64,000 nt of DNA, from NCBI RefSeq assembly GCF_009735585.1, contig NZ_VJVW01000001.1, forward strand, positions 206,947 to 270,946. The letters run 5' to 3'. Source of the stretch: Christiangramia aestuarii. GTDB taxonomy: Bacteria > Bacteroidota > Bacteroidia > Flavobacteriales > Flavobacteriaceae. The number at the start of each line of letters is the position of its first letter. Positions within the stretch are counted from its first letter, which is position 1. The notes under the pieces are model-generated. The model was given only the letters and a program-made list of their open reading frames with translations. It was not told the origin of the DNA and did not search any database. This document shows positions 7,854 through 17,361 of this stretch, piece by piece. The translations under genes were made by a program, and so were the position numbers.

Positions 7854-10800
7854 TTAAAATCCTAATTTAAGTCCCAGTGAATAAGTCTGACCCAGAGGGG
7901 TACTTAAACCTGTAAATCCATAAACGTTACTTCCGGCGCTGTATTGATTACCTTCAGGATCGTAACCATCGTATGGAGTCCATATCAAAATATTCTGACC
8001 ACTGGCAGACAGCGACAACCTGTCAAGTCTTAAAGTCTCCAGGATATTTCCTGAAAAATCATAGCCAATAGAAATATTACGCAGTTTCACCCAGGAAGCA
8101 TCCTGAACCAGGATCTCAGAAGCCCTGTTATAAGCGGTAGAACTTCTGTAATAGTTCTGGTCTATTAAAACTTCCTGTGTGTTTGGAACATAGCCACCAT
8201 TGCCATCATCCATCACACCTTCAAGGACAGTAGTAACATCCCTGAACTCGGTAACCTGAAGGATTCCGTTTCTTAGAGAGTTACGTCTTCCGCTATCGTA
8301 AATGTCGCCACCTTCTTTCCATTCTAAAAGGAAATCGAAATTAATTCCTTTGAAATTCAACCTGTTCCCAATGGAAGCGATGAAATCTGGAAACGCATTT
8401 CCTACCTTCACTCTTTCATCAAGGTTGATTTCCGGTAACCCATCCTCATCTATATAACGCTGACCATTCTCATATCTCCAGGTATATCCATACAGAGTTC
8501 CTAGTTCGTCACCATCCCTGATCTCAGAGGTTACCCCTGCAAAACCGGCATCAGCAAAGACCAGTGCCTCGATATCTTCTGGCAGGGAGATTACCTCTCC
8601 CTTATTGGTAGAAAAGTTAATATAGGTTTCCCAGTTAAGATCATCACCTCTAATGATATCGTAAGAGGCAAGTAATTCATGTCCAGAAGACTCGAATTCA
8701 CCCGCATTCCTAACAATACCTGACAATCCTGTTGAGTAAGCCGTTCCTACGGTAAAGATCTGGTTCTTAACCGTGGTCATATAATAAGCATAGTCGAAAC
8801 GAAGCCTGTTATCGAAAAACCTGAGATCTGCTCCAACCTCGAAAGAACGGTTCTTTTCAGGTACTATCATAGGGTCTCCAATTACAGTGTTCCCACGGTA
8901 TCCTCCTGTCCCTACGAACGGGAAAGCTGGGTCTGCCGCGAAATAACTTCCAACCTGTCCAAATAAAGGTCCTTTACCTACTTCAGCCCAGGATGCCCTT
9001 AGCTTACTAAAGGTAAGGAAATCACTATCCTCATCGATCAGGTTATGAAAATCATAAGCCAAACTTACCGAAGGATAGAAGAAAGATCGGTTCTCTTTAG
9101 GAAGTGTGGAAACCCAGTCATTTCTACCAGTTACTGTTAGGAATAACTCATTTCTATAATCTAACTTCAATTCTCCGAATACCCCAACGTTCCTAACTTG
9201 GGTGATCGTTTTCCCACCAAAAGTATTAATAGTATTCGCTATATCATTTATTCCCGGGACATTAAGGGTTTCTCCTCGAATAAAGGAATAATCCCTTTTG
9301 GTATCTGAGATCTGGTTACCCACGGTAAGTGAGGTACCAAAATCCTCGGTCCAGTCTTTTTCGAAATTTATCAACAGGTTGGATTCTATTCCCAGGAAAT
9401 CGTTATTCTGTTCAAGCACAAATCCACCCACCTGAGTTCCTACATCAAGGTCTGGCGCCACAAATCGATTCCTTCTGTCTGAATAATTATCTACCTGAGC
9501 GGCATAAGAAATGTTCATCCATTCCTTCGGTGCCCAGTTGAGGGAAATATTCCCCACCCACCTGTTCACATCATCCAGAAGCGGACTTGTTTCCAGCAGA
9601 TATCTCGGGTTATCAATAATTCCGAAAGAATAGTTTCTTTGGGTCCCATCGGGATTCACATAATCATTTATGGGAAATGTTCCAGAAAAATAGGATAATG
9701 AACTGAAAACAGATTTATCTCCTCCATTACCCCTGGCCCCTCCGGTTCTGGAGTAGCTTACCGAGGTATTGATATTAAAATTATCGGTTACCTGGTAGCC
9801 GGCCTTCATTCTAAGGTTGGTCTTATCGTAGTAGGTATTTGGAAGTACCCCTTTTTCATTATCGTTACCAACGGAGAAATAATAGTTTAGTTTTTCATTT
9901 GCTCCGCTAATATTAAGGTCGGTTTGGGTTACAATACCTGTTCTGAAGAGATCATAAGGATCGTAAAAGCGATCGTCACTTAGATCTACTACAGTTCCGT
10001 CTTCCAATGTGTAAGAATCTTCGCTGAACCTTGGACCCCAGGAATAAAAAGAGGTTCCACCCAGACGGGTAAAGCCAGTTTCGGTCTCTGGAGTGTAAAG
10101 CGTTCTTGGAGCGCCACTAAAACCTTCCCTATAAGTTGTCTGTAATTCTGGGGTGGTGACAATTTCCCTGAAACTGGTAGAAGCAGATAAATTTATCTGA
10201 GCCTTTCCTTTCTTTCCTTTTTTAGTAGTAATAATTATAGCACCGTTAGCTGCTCTTACCCCATACAAGGCAGTGGCGGCGGCACCTTTCAGCACGTTAT
10301 AGCTTTCAATATCTTCAGGGTTTAGATCGGCAGCCCTGTTGGTAAAGGAGAACTGCTCCGCACTATTAGGAGAATTCGAACCTGTACTAGGGCGCACATC
10401 TCCTGAAAAAGTATCATTATCTAAAGCAAGTCCATCTATTACGATTAAAGGCTGGTTGCCTCTTTGAGGGTTAATAGAAGTTATACCCCGAATAAGGATA
10501 TCTATACCTCCACCTGCTCCACCAGAGCTTTGGTTTATCTGTACCCCGGCAACCCTACCCTGTAATCCTGCAATTGGGTTGGTATTACCACTCATATTAA
10601 TATCCTCGGCATCTACTTTGGTCACCGAATAACCCAGTGAACGGGTTTCTCTCTCGATACCAAAGGCCGTTACCACTACTTCATCAAGGGCATTTTTGTC
10701 TGGCACCAGGCTAACATCTATAGTAGAATCTGTAACCGGGACCTCCTTTTTTTCAAAACCTACGAAAGAAAAGATCAAAGTACTTCCATCTGGAGCATTG

Positions 10801-10988
10801 ATAGAGTATTTTCCATCAAAGTTGGTTGTGGTTCCTGTGTTTGTTCCCTTTAACTGGATGGTCACGCCAATCATGGGAACTCCGTTATCGTCTGTCACCT
10901 TACCACTAACAACATTTTCCTGGGCATAGAGCATAAGAAATGTCGAGGTAAGAAAGACGACAAAAAACAAAGTGATTTTTTTTGTCAT
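7854..10988 (-). CDS. SusC/RagA-family TonB-linked outer-membrane transporter
   Basis: TonB-dependent beta-barrel importer, 1044 residues from ATG 10988. That start gives a clean signal peptide (MTKKITLFFVVFLTSTFLMLYAQ, cleaved near AYAQ-E), whereas the longer frame adds 17 unlikely residues. Next is a carboxypeptidase-regulatory-like domain (VSGKVTDDNGVPMIGVTIQLKG, residues about 25-100), a TonB-box-like DEVVVTAFG, and a plug domain with RVAGVQINQSSGG and the SusC signature IDILIRGITSINP...PLIVIDG. The rest is barrel, ending TYSLGLKLGF. It pairs with the SusD directly downstream. The substrate is unknown. Confidence 0.95.
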   Translation of the reverse strand: MTKKITLFFVVFLTSTFLMLYAQENVVSGKVTDDNGVPMIGVTIQLKGTNTGTTTNFDGKYSINAPDGSTLIFSFVGFEKKEVPVTDSTIDVSLVPDKNALDEVVVTAFGIERETRSLGYSVTKVDAEDINMSGNTNPIAGLQGRVAGVQINQSSGGAGGGIDILIRGITSINPQRGNQPLIVIDGLALDNDTFSGDVRPSTGSNSPNSAEQFSFTNRAADLNPEDIESYNVLKGAAATALYGVRAANGAIIITTKKGKKGKAQINLSASTSFREIVTTPELQTTYREGFSGAPRTLYTPETETGFTRLGGTSFYSWGPRFSEDSYTLEDGTVVDLSDDRFYDPYDLFRTGIVTQTDLNISGANEKLNYYFSVGNDNEKGVLPNTYYDKTNLRMKAGYQVTDNFNINTSVSYSRTGGARGNGGDKSVFSSLSYFSGTFPINDYVNPDGTQRNYSFGIIDNPRYLLETSPLLDDVNRWVGNISLNWAPKEWMNISYAAQVDNYSDRRNRFVAPDLDVGTQVGGFVLEQNNDFLGIESNLLINFEKDWTEDFGTSLTVGNQISDTKRDYSFIRGETLNVPGINDIANTINTFGGKTITQVRNVGVFGELKLDYRNELFLTVTGRNDWVSTLPKENRSFFYPSVSLAYDFHNLIDEDSDFLTFSKLRASWAEVGKGPLFGQVGSYFAADPAFPFVGTGGYRGNTVIGDPMIVPEKNRSFEVGADLRFFDNRLRFDYAYYMTTVKNQIFTVGTAYSTGLSGIVRNAGEFESSGHELLASYDIIRGDDLNWETYINFSTNKGEVISLPEDIEALVFADAGFAGVTSEIRDGDELGTLYGYTWRYENGQRYIDEDGLPEINLDERVKVGNAFPDFIASIGNRLNFKGINFDFLLEWKEGGDIYDSGRRNSLRNGILQVTEFRDVTTVLEGVMDDGNGGYVPNTQEVLIDQNYYRSSTAYNRASEILVQDASWVKLRNISIGYDFSGNILETLRLDRLSLSASGQNILIWTPYDGYDPEGNQYSAGSNVYGFTGLSTPLGQTYSLGLKLGF

Positions 10989-11298
10989 AATGAAACTTAT
11001 TGGTTTAGATGAGTAGTAAATATAGCTAAATATAAACATAATGTTAATTTTTAGCCTTTAACTAAAAACTTCAATTAAAATTTAATTTAATTATCAACAG
11101 AAATACGTAAAACCTAGCTTTTTAATAGATTGAAGCTCGGAAAGCCCTGAAACTCCTCCTATTGACTAAAATTTTAAATTTTTAGGACTAACATTTACCT
11201 GGTTGAGTAGCCATGATTAATTGCCCTTAATAGTTGATAAAATTTTCTCAATATTTATTTTAGCACAATCTTTGATATCTTTACTGAAAATTTTTGTA
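10989..11298. other. AT-rich divergent intergenic region
   Basis: 310 bp between the divergent susC and the small exported protein. It must contain both promoters, but only imperfect boxes are seen (TATGTTTA and TATATTTA towards susC, TATCTTTA towards 11299). No repeat, hairpin with a T run or further ORF was found. Confidence 0.5.
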
Positions 11299-11748
11299 AT
11301 GAAATCCCCTTTCCTTTTATTGTTCCTTTTTGCCTTTGGCGTTATGAATGCCCAGGAATACTGGGAGCGTGAGGATTTCGAGATAAGTAATAGGAGTATA
11401 GAAAATACCTGGAGAGAGTTTAGTTTTACCTGGCAGCAACCTTCAAGCTTTAAACTTCCAGATGGCTCCTTTTTACATTTGAACAGCCAGGTTCAGGATG
11501 AACAGGTAGATATGCTGGCGGTGATCGATAAAACGAATCGCAACAGGGTGGAAAGAAAAATTGATCTGGGTTCTCCCCTTCCTCGACAGAAAAAGGAAAA
11601 GAAGCTTTTTGAAATCTCAGGAGATTTCAGGACCCGGGACCAGGATGACATTTTCATGAATCCCTATTACTCGAGCCCTTTTATACAGAATAATAACGGA
11701 AGGATACTTAATTACAGAAGATATTCCCCGTACCGCTATAACTACTAA
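11299..11748 (+). CDS. Small exported protein of unknown function
   Basis: A 149-residue protein from ATG 11299, chosen because it starts directly with a signal peptide (MKSPFLLLFLFAFGVMNAQ, cleaved before EYW); the longer in-frame version begins with TTG and has an unlikely N-terminus. The mature part is polar with an FTWQQPSSFKLPDGSFLHL stretch and a Tyr/Arg/Asn-rich tail (NYRRYSPYRYNY). I recognise no family. The last 4 nt overlap the end of the convergent cvfB gene. Confidence 0.6.
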   Translation: MKSPFLLLFLFAFGVMNAQEYWEREDFEISNRSIENTWREFSFTWQQPSSFKLPDGSFLHLNSQVQDEQVDMLAVIDKTNRNRVERKIDLGSPLPRQKKEKKLFEISGDFRTRDQDDIFMNPYYSSPFIQNNNGRILNYRRYSPYRYNY

Positions 11749-12578
11749 TCTTTAAGATGGATTCCGTCTTCTTTAATTTCGATGAGGCGGTTCTTAAATA
11801 GATTTCCAGCGGCTTTTTTAAAGCTTTTTTTACTCATTTGAAGCCTGCTTTTTATTTCTTCAGGATCAGACTTGTCTGAAACATCGAGGTGACCTCCTGC
11901 CAGCTTCAATTTATCAAGTATCTTTTGAGCATTAGGCTCAATGCCTCGATATCCAGGTCTTTGCAGCATGACATCAATCTTATTATCCTTTCTTATCCTC
12001 TTGATCCAACCATTTACAGAATCTCCAATGGTAAGAGGTTTAAACACTTCATCATGGTAAATAAGGCCCAGATGAAGTTGATTTATGATCACATTATAAC
12101 CCAGATCGGTTTGATTGCTGATCAAAAGATCAACCTGCTCATTAGGTTTTACGGTAAGTTCAGAATTATCCAGGAAAGCATGCACTTTAGAAGAAGCCGC
12201 CAGCCTGCCGGTCTCAAGATCTAAATAGCAGAATACAAGATAATCGTTCCCGGGGTGCATGGGGATCACCTGTTCCTTGAATGGAACAAAAAGATGTTTT
12301 TCCAGTCCCCAATCCAGGAAGGCTCCATATTTATTTACTTCCACACAGGTGAGCTTCCCAAATTGATCCAGCTTGATCTTAGGCTTAAGAGTAGTTGCTA
12401 CCGGGCGTTCTTCATGATCCAGATACACAAAAACTTCTATCTTGTCGTGCACCATCCAGGTTTCTGGCACATACTTATTGGGAAGCAGAACTTCATCCCC
12501 TTCTTCATTTTCAAGATAAATACCGTGATCGGTTTCTCTAATTATAATTAACTCATGGAATTCACCCAACTGGATCAT
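11745..12578 (-). CDS. cvfB: CvfB-type S1 RNA-binding protein
   Basis: A 277-residue protein of the CvfB/YitL family: S1-like OB folds in series followed by a C-terminal winged helix. Visible parts are the N-terminal GEFHELIIIRETDHGIYLENEEGDEVLLP, a second S1 unit (GKLTCVEVNKYGAFLDWGLEKHLFVPFKEQ), a third with GDSVNGWIKRIRKDNKIDVML, and the terminal MSKKSFKKAAGNLFKNRLIEI with the winged-helix recognition region. The known family binds RNA and affects translation or mRNA fate; the target here is unknown. Confidence 0.88.
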   Translation of the reverse strand: MIQLGEFHELIIIRETDHGIYLENEEGDEVLLPNKYVPETWMVHDKIEVFVYLDHEERPVATTLKPKIKLDQFGKLTCVEVNKYGAFLDWGLEKHLFVPFKEQVIPMHPGNDYLVFCYLDLETGRLAASSKVHAFLDNSELTVKPNEQVDLLISNQTDLGYNVIINQLHLGLIYHDEVFKPLTIGDSVNGWIKRIRKDNKIDVMLQRPGYRGIEPNAQKILDKLKLAGGHLDVSDKSDPEEIKSRLQMSKKSFKKAAGNLFKNRLIEIKEDGIHLKD

Positions 12579-12620
12579 AGAAAAAAACTTTAGCGTACAA
12601 AGATAGGCTTAATCATAAAT

Positions 12621-12657
12621 AAAAAAATCCGTTTAAGGGAATATCCCATAAACGGAT
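12621..12657 (-). terminator. Intrinsic terminator of the DUF2853 gene
   Basis: Inverted repeat ATCCGTTTA (12627-12635) and TAAACGGAT (12649-12657) continued inward by GGG/CCC, followed on the minus strand by seven T. Confidence 0.85.
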
Positions 12658-12678
12658 CTAAAATACTTTTATTGAAAA

Positions 12679-13023
12679 CTATTTATAAATGCTTTCTTTT
12701 TTGAAATGCTTGGTTAGCAGGTAATAAACCACAACCCTGTATTTATTCCTATTAGATTTTCCATATTTCTCCAGCACCTGGTTCACAGCCTCGTTTACTT
12801 TAGACTCATCTGTAATCCCAAGCTTTTTCATAACGAAGTTTTTCTTCACTGTTTCAAGCTCAGATTCGCTGGAGGACGAAACGGTTTCAGCATCTGCATT
12901 ATAAATACTTGGCCCCATAGATTCAGCGATCTTTCTCAGAAGATCCACATCAGGGTTAGATTCACCAACCTTAGATTTAAGGTCATCCAGATACTTACCT
13001 ACTTTTTCATCAAGTTTACTCAT
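12679..13023 (-). CDS. DUF2853 family protein
   Basis: A 114-residue cytosolic protein starting at ATG 13023 (MSKLDEKVGKYLDDLKSKVG); the in-frame ATG 39 nt upstream gives an atypical extension. It is helical, with the DUF2853 pattern: an N-terminal LDEKVGKYLDDLK, a central VKKNFVMKKLGITDES, and a C-terminal NRNKYRVVVYYLLTKHF. No function is known. It follows menD's end on the opposite side of a 68-nt gap and has its own terminator. Confidence 0.85.
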   Translation of the reverse strand: MSKLDEKVGKYLDDLKSKVGESNPDVDLLRKIAESMGPSIYNADAETVSSSSESELETVKKNFVMKKLGITDESKVNEAVNQVLEKYGKSNRNKYRVVVYYLLTKHFKKESIYK

Positions 13024-13091
13024 AATTTCATTTTTTGGTTTAATATCCTGAAATATAAGCAATATGAATCTTAAGAAATGTTAGACGATGT

Positions 13092-14825
13092 TTAAGATTT
13101 CATAAAATTGAAGTATTCCAGTAGCACTTCGTCGTTTATTTTCCTGGGTGTAAAAATTTCCATCAGCTTCGGTTTGCCGGAAACTTTAAAAAATGTTTCC
13201 AGATTCTTTGAAATATCTTCTTCAGATTCAGCTCTAAGGTATTCGAAACCGTATTGCTCGCAGGCAGGTTTGGCATTCATATTATGCACGGTCTCAAAAT
13301 AACGATCAAAATTTTCAGAATTCTTATTCCCGGGAAGTATCCTGAAGATTCCGCCTCCCTGGTTGTTCAGAATAATGATCCTGTAGTTCGAAGCAATATG
13401 GCTATTCCATAAGGCATTACTATCATAGAAAAAACTGAGATCACCTGTAACCATCAAAACGGGCTGTTTACTTATTACCGCTGCACCAACAGAGGTGGAA
13501 ATACTCCCGTCTATGCCACTGGTTCCGCGGTTACAGTATATATTGTGACTGGCGTTCCACTGGAATAACTGCGCATACCTTATAGTAGAGCTATTGGCAA
13601 AATGGATCACCGTTTCCTTTGGTACTGCGGGAACCACCTGTTGCATAGCCTTAAGATCTGAATACGGGATCTCCTGCATGTATTGCTCGTGCCTCTTCTG
13701 CCTTTTGGCCCTCACCTCTTTCCAGAATTTTGCATAATCGCTTTCTACCGACTTGGTTAATGGTAAAAATTCTGAAAAGAACGAATTCACGTCGCTCTCA
13801 AAATGTTTGTTCAGGCAGAAGAAGGTGTTGTATGCTTTTTTTTGATCAATATGCCAGTGATGTTTAGGGTTATGGTTCCTTAAAAATGCCTTGATCTTCT
13901 TTGAAACTATCATCCCGCCGAAAGTGAGAAGGATATCCGGCTGTAATTTTTTGAACAGTTCTGCCCGATTTTCATCTTTTTCTATAGGCCCGATAAGGGT
14001 ATCGATTCGGGTGAAAAAGTCCGGATGATGAAGGTTAGAGGTGGTTTCGGTAAGCACGATCACCGTAGGATCATTAGCCAGTTTTTCAAGGAATCTTTGT
14101 TCCACGGCATTCGGCTGGGCCACACCTACAATCACCATTTTGCGTTCAGCACTATTCCACACCTCGGCGTAGTTCGCCAACTGTTTTTCAGAGTAATGTC
14201 TCTCCTTTATTTCCGGAAGGATCTGTAGCGGATCTACCTCAATATTTTCTACCGTATCATATAATGGCTCATAAAAAGGCACATTTATATGAACGGGGCC
14301 CTTTTCTTCAATAGCCTTGTTCAGGGCAAGGTTCACCTCCCTTTCGTTATGCTTCTGGGCTTCGAATTGTTTCTGCTGAAGCTTAGGATCATTGGATTCC
14401 GTTTCCAGTACCAATTCCGAATAAAGATTAGCAGAATAAAGGATGTGGTTCTCGAATACGTTCTTCTGCCTGATGGTTTGCCCATCACCAATATCGATTC
14501 TCTCTATCGGCCTGTCTGCAGAGATAACCACCAGAGGTATATCGCTGTAAAATGCCTCGGCAATGGCGGGATAATAATTTAGCAAGGCCGATCCTGAAGT
14601 ACAAACCAGTGCTACCGGCTTTTTTAACTGCTGGGCCATTCCCAGGGCGAAAAAAGCGGCGCAACGCTCGTCTACAATGCTGTAGGGGGTTATCTCGTCA
14701 TGATGGGTAAAACCTATGGTTAATGGTGCATTTCTGGATCCTGGGGAGATGACCACATGCTTTATATCTTTGGCCACGCACAAGGCAACTACAGAGCGGG
14801 CAACCGGAATTTTTGAATACTTCAT
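13092..14825 (-). CDS. menD: 2-succinyl-5-enolpyruvyl-6-hydroxy-3-cyclohexene-1-carboxylate synthase MenD
   Basis: Thiamine-diphosphate enzyme that adds 2-oxoglutarate to isochorismate in menaquinone synthesis. At 577 residues it has the normal length. Seen are HVVISPGSRNAPLTIGF and DERCAAFFALGMAQ in the PYR domain, CTSGSALLNYYPAIAEAFYSDIPLVVISADRP, and in the PP domain NRGTSGIDGSISTSVGAA and VTGDLSFFYDSNALWN (the Mg/TPP-binding GDxxF..D..N). It lies 50 nt downstream of menF, its supplier of isochorismate, on the same strand. Confidence 0.95.
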   Translation of the reverse strand: MKYSKIPVARSVVALCVAKDIKHVVISPGSRNAPLTIGFTHHDEITPYSIVDERCAAFFALGMAQQLKKPVALVCTSGSALLNYYPAIAEAFYSDIPLVVISADRPIERIDIGDGQTIRQKNVFENHILYSANLYSELVLETESNDPKLQQKQFEAQKHNEREVNLALNKAIEEKGPVHINVPFYEPLYDTVENIEVDPLQILPEIKERHYSEKQLANYAEVWNSAERKMVIVGVAQPNAVEQRFLEKLANDPTVIVLTETTSNLHHPDFFTRIDTLIGPIEKDENRAELFKKLQPDILLTFGGMIVSKKIKAFLRNHNPKHHWHIDQKKAYNTFFCLNKHFESDVNSFFSEFLPLTKSVESDYAKFWKEVRAKRQKRHEQYMQEIPYSDLKAMQQVVPAVPKETVIHFANSSTIRYAQLFQWNASHNIYCNRGTSGIDGSISTSVGAAVISKQPVLMVTGDLSFFYDSNALWNSHIASNYRIIILNNQGGGIFRILPGNKNSENFDRYFETVHNMNAKPACEQYGFEYLRAESEEDISKNLETFFKVSGKPKLMEIFTPRKINDEVLLEYFNFMKS

Positions 14826-14875
14826 AGATGCCCAAAATTACAATATACAGCCAATTTTGGGGGTAGTTTTTGAGC

Positions 14876-16018
14876 TTATTTAACAAGAACGGCTTTCATG
14901 GTCTGAGATTTGTTCACCGTTTCCATCCATTCGTCTGCCGCATTGGAATCTTTGGTGATTCCTCCACCTACAAAAATCCTGGCATTACCATCCTTTAGTT
15001 TCATGCACCTTAGATTTACAAATAATTCGGTTTGCCGGGATATCGAGACGAACTGCTGATTCTCCTGATTTCGCCTGTTCGAACTCCGCTTGTGTTCGGT
15101 CTTCAGGTTTAATTCTCCCAGGTATCCCGAATAGAATTCCCTGGGCTGAATTTCATTTTCGTGTATAAACTGCAATGCCTTCTCTTTGGGAAGTCCACAG
15201 ACCGCAGGGGTTGGATGTAGGGCATTTACCAGGTCCTTAAGATTTTCCTGGCTTTTTAGTCTGCCCGAGATATCTGTACAAATATGAAGAAGATTTCCGG
15301 CCCTGGCGGAGTAAGCGCCTGAAGTTTTCACCTGTTCCACTCCTTGAACGCCTTCCAGCATATCCAGGATGTAGTCTGTTACAAACCCTTGTTCCTCAAT
15401 CTCCTTGACACCCCACTCCACATCATCTGTTCCCTTGTAAACCTGGGTGCCGGCAAGGGCCATAGTTTCGAACCTGTTCCTGTCTAGCTTCATAAGGGTT
15501 TCTGGAGTAGCTCCCAGCCAGTATCCGGTTTCCGGATGAAACCATACATAAACCATGGCCTGCGGATATTTATGCAATAACTTCCTGAAGATCCTTACCG
15601 CGTCGGGGTCGAGTACCTGAACCCTTTCAGATCTTGCTAAAACCACTTTTTTGAAATCCCCGGCCCTGATGGCGTCAATGCCTTTCTGCACCAGGTTCTC
15701 ATGCCTTTTCTGGTCTTCTTCAAGCTGCTCAAAATCAAAATTATCGAAATCATTATTAGACTCCTTTTCCATTCCTTCCAGGGAACTTTCGAATTGAATG
15801 ACCTCTGATTTTTCTGAAGGGATGATATAGGAAGTTGCTTCTGTTTTAAAGGGTGCAAAAATAAACCCCTTTTCTGAAAGATCTTTCACCTTATAGACCT
15901 TATCATCGCTCTGCAAAAAAGCCTTTACCGCTTTTTCACCCGGTTTTCTATAAGCAACGAACGCCCGGTTTTCTGAGATCTGGCTCTTTACTTTTTGATA
16001 AAAATCTGCTTCAGGCAT
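14876..16018 (-). CDS. menF: Isochorismate synthase MenF
   Basis: Chorismate-binding enzyme converting chorismate to isochorismate, the first menaquinone step. The 380 residues include the fold's landmarks: KVVLARSERV, YVWFHPETGYWLGATPETLMKL, ALAGTQVYKGTDDVEWGVKEIEEQGFVTDYI, LHPTPAVCGLPKEKALQFI and the terminal IFVGGGITKDSNAADEWMET. The N-terminal 110 residues are less conserved, as usual. Its ATG at 16018 shares one base with the stop of the upstream thioesterase, so the two are probably translationally coupled. EntC-type siderophore use is unlikely, with menD next door. Confidence 0.92.
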   Translation of the reverse strand: MPEADFYQKVKSQISENRAFVAYRKPGEKAVKAFLQSDDKVYKVKDLSEKGFIFAPFKTEATSYIIPSEKSEVIQFESSLEGMEKESNNDFDNFDFEQLEEDQKRHENLVQKGIDAIRAGDFKKVVLARSERVQVLDPDAVRIFRKLLHKYPQAMVYVWFHPETGYWLGATPETLMKLDRNRFETMALAGTQVYKGTDDVEWGVKEIEEQGFVTDYILDMLEGVQGVEQVKTSGAYSARAGNLLHICTDISGRLKSQENLKDLVNALHPTPAVCGLPKEKALQFIHENEIQPREFYSGYLGELNLKTEHKRSSNRRNQENQQFVSISRQTELFVNLRCMKLKDGNARIFVGGGITKDSNAADEWMETVNKSQTMKAVLVK

Positions 16019-16443
16019 TATTTATTTTCTTTTGGAAGAGCAATGGTGGTTAGTTTCACGATAGAGATCAGGTTGGCTGCCTCATCGGTGATCCTTATTT
16101 CGAACAACTGGGTAGTCCTACCTTTATGAATGAAAGTAGCCTTGGCAAAGACCCAGCCCTCTTTTATACTTTTTAAATGATTCGCGGCGATCTCGATCCC
16201 TCGAACGAAAAAATTGTCGGTATCCAAAAATATATAGCTGGCCAGGCTTCCTACACTTTCTGCCAGGGCCACACTGGCGCCCCCATGTAAAACTCCATCG
16301 GGCTGATGCACCCTAGAATTTACAGGCATTTTAGCTACCAGGTAGTCTTCTCCAATTTCAGTGAATTCTATCTCAAGAGTTTCCATCAAGGTATTTTTAC
16401 ATACCTTTTTGGCTAGCTCGAGCATTTCTTCTTTGGTCATCAT
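16018..16443 (-). CDS. PaaI/MenI-type hotdog thioesterase, probable 1,4-dihydroxy-2-naphthoyl-CoA hydrolase
   Basis: A 141-residue hotdog-fold thioesterase. The family segment VHQPDGVLHGGASVALAESVGSLAS is clear, with the catalytic acidic residue in ALAES and the DG-LHGG loop. First gene of a unit with menF and menD (1-nt stop/start overlap), so it probably releases 1,4-dihydroxy-2-naphthoate after MenB. That role is inferred from context; a general acyl-CoA thioesterase function is the alternative. Confidence 0.8.
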   Translation of the reverse strand: MMTKEEMLELAKKVCKNTLMETLEIEFTEIGEDYLVAKMPVNSRVHQPDGVLHGGASVALAESVGSLASYIFLDTDNFFVRGIEIAANHLKSIKEGWVFAKATFIHKGRTTQLFEIRITDEAANLISIVKLTTIALPKENK

Positions 16444-16481
16444 TTAATAAGATTGGTTGGAGTGTAAAAGTACGAAACAGT

Positions 16482-16520
16482 TATGTTTTTTCGAGAGCTT
16501 CACCGAAGCCATTAAACATA
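16482..16520. other. Nested hairpin in the menI/esterase divergent region
   Basis: TATGTTT (16482-16488) and AAACATA (16514-16520) enclose GCTTC-ACC-GAAGC (16497-16509). It lies in the 186-nt divergent region and could act in the 5' leader of the thioesterase gene or as a protein site. Confidence 0.35.
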
Positions 16521-16629
16521 GATGGGCGATGACTGTAATCTGGAACAATTACAAAATCCCAGCTCATTTTACTTTTTCGTACAGTTTTCTTCAGCTTATT
16601 TTTTAATATTGTTTTTAAAAGTCCCCAAA

Positions 16630-17265
16630 ATGATCAATGAAGCCCAGGTTTCCTACCAGACCACCAATACATATTCCCGATTAAACACCCGCACAAGTCA
16701 AACCAAGAATGTCTGGCTCGTTTTTCATGGTATAGGCTATCTCAGCAGGTATTTTCTCAAGTATTTTAAACACCTGGATCCTGAAGAAAATTATATCATC
16801 GCCCCGCAGGCGCCTTCTAAATATTACCTTAATGGTGAATATAGACACATGGGCGCTTCCTGGCTCACCCGTGAGAATACAGAGGCTGAAATTGAGAATG
16901 TAACGCGATACCTGGATGCTGTTTATGAGGCCGAAAAACTTGGGGAGGTTACCAACCTGAATATCCTTGGATATTCGCAGGGCGTTTCGATCGCCACAAG
17001 ATTTATTGCCAGAAGAAAGATCAAGTGTAAGAACCTTATCATGCATTCCGGAAAAGTGCCTCAGGAACTGGCTGCGAAAGATTTCAATTTTTTAAAGGAT
17101 GCGAATTTCACTTACATATATGGTACCGAGGATGAATATCTAAAGTCTGGGATCGTCGAAGTAGAAGAAAAACGCCTAAGGCAATTGTTCCCGGACAATT
17201 TTGATATCCTCACCTTTGAAGGCGGGCATGAAGTAAATACCAAACTGATCTCAAAATTTGCTTAA
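16630..17265 (+). CDS. Alpha/beta-hydrolase, esterase-like
   Basis: A 211-residue alpha/beta-hydrolase of the small carboxylesterase/phospholipase kind. Start at ATG 16630 (MINEAQVSYQT) because the longer frame adds a hydrophobic but odd stretch. Seen are the oxyanion-side motif WLVFHGIGY, the nucleophile elbow GYSQG (Ser near residue 120), a likely catalytic Asp in YGTEDEY, and the catalytic His in FEGGHEV near the C-terminus. No signal peptide, so cytosolic. Substrate unknown. Confidence 0.75.
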   Translation: MINEAQVSYQTTNTYSRLNTRTSQTKNVWLVFHGIGYLSRYFLKYFKHLDPEENYIIAPQAPSKYYLNGEYRHMGASWLTRENTEAEIENVTRYLDAVYEAEKLGEVTNLNILGYSQGVSIATRFIARRKIKCKNLIMHSGKVPQELAAKDFNFLKDANFTYIYGTEDEYLKSGIVEVEEKRLRQLFPDNFDILTFEGGHEVNTKLISKFA

Positions 17266-17319
17266 TTTGAAAGCCTTCTCCATTTCTGCGCTTCTTCTAC
17301 CTATTCATATAAAGATATT

Positions 17320-17345
17320 GTCATTTCGAGCGAAGTGAGAAATCC
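17320..17345. repeat. Partial copy of intergenic repeat family A
   Basis: GTCATTTCGAGCGAAGTGAG followed by AAATCC matches one arm of the family A elements found at 38.9, 42.4, 43.4 and 56.2 kb. It covers the GTG at 17335, which argues against that GTG as the start of the transporter gene. Confidence 0.6.
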
Positions 17346-17361
17346 TAATCCAACCAGATTT

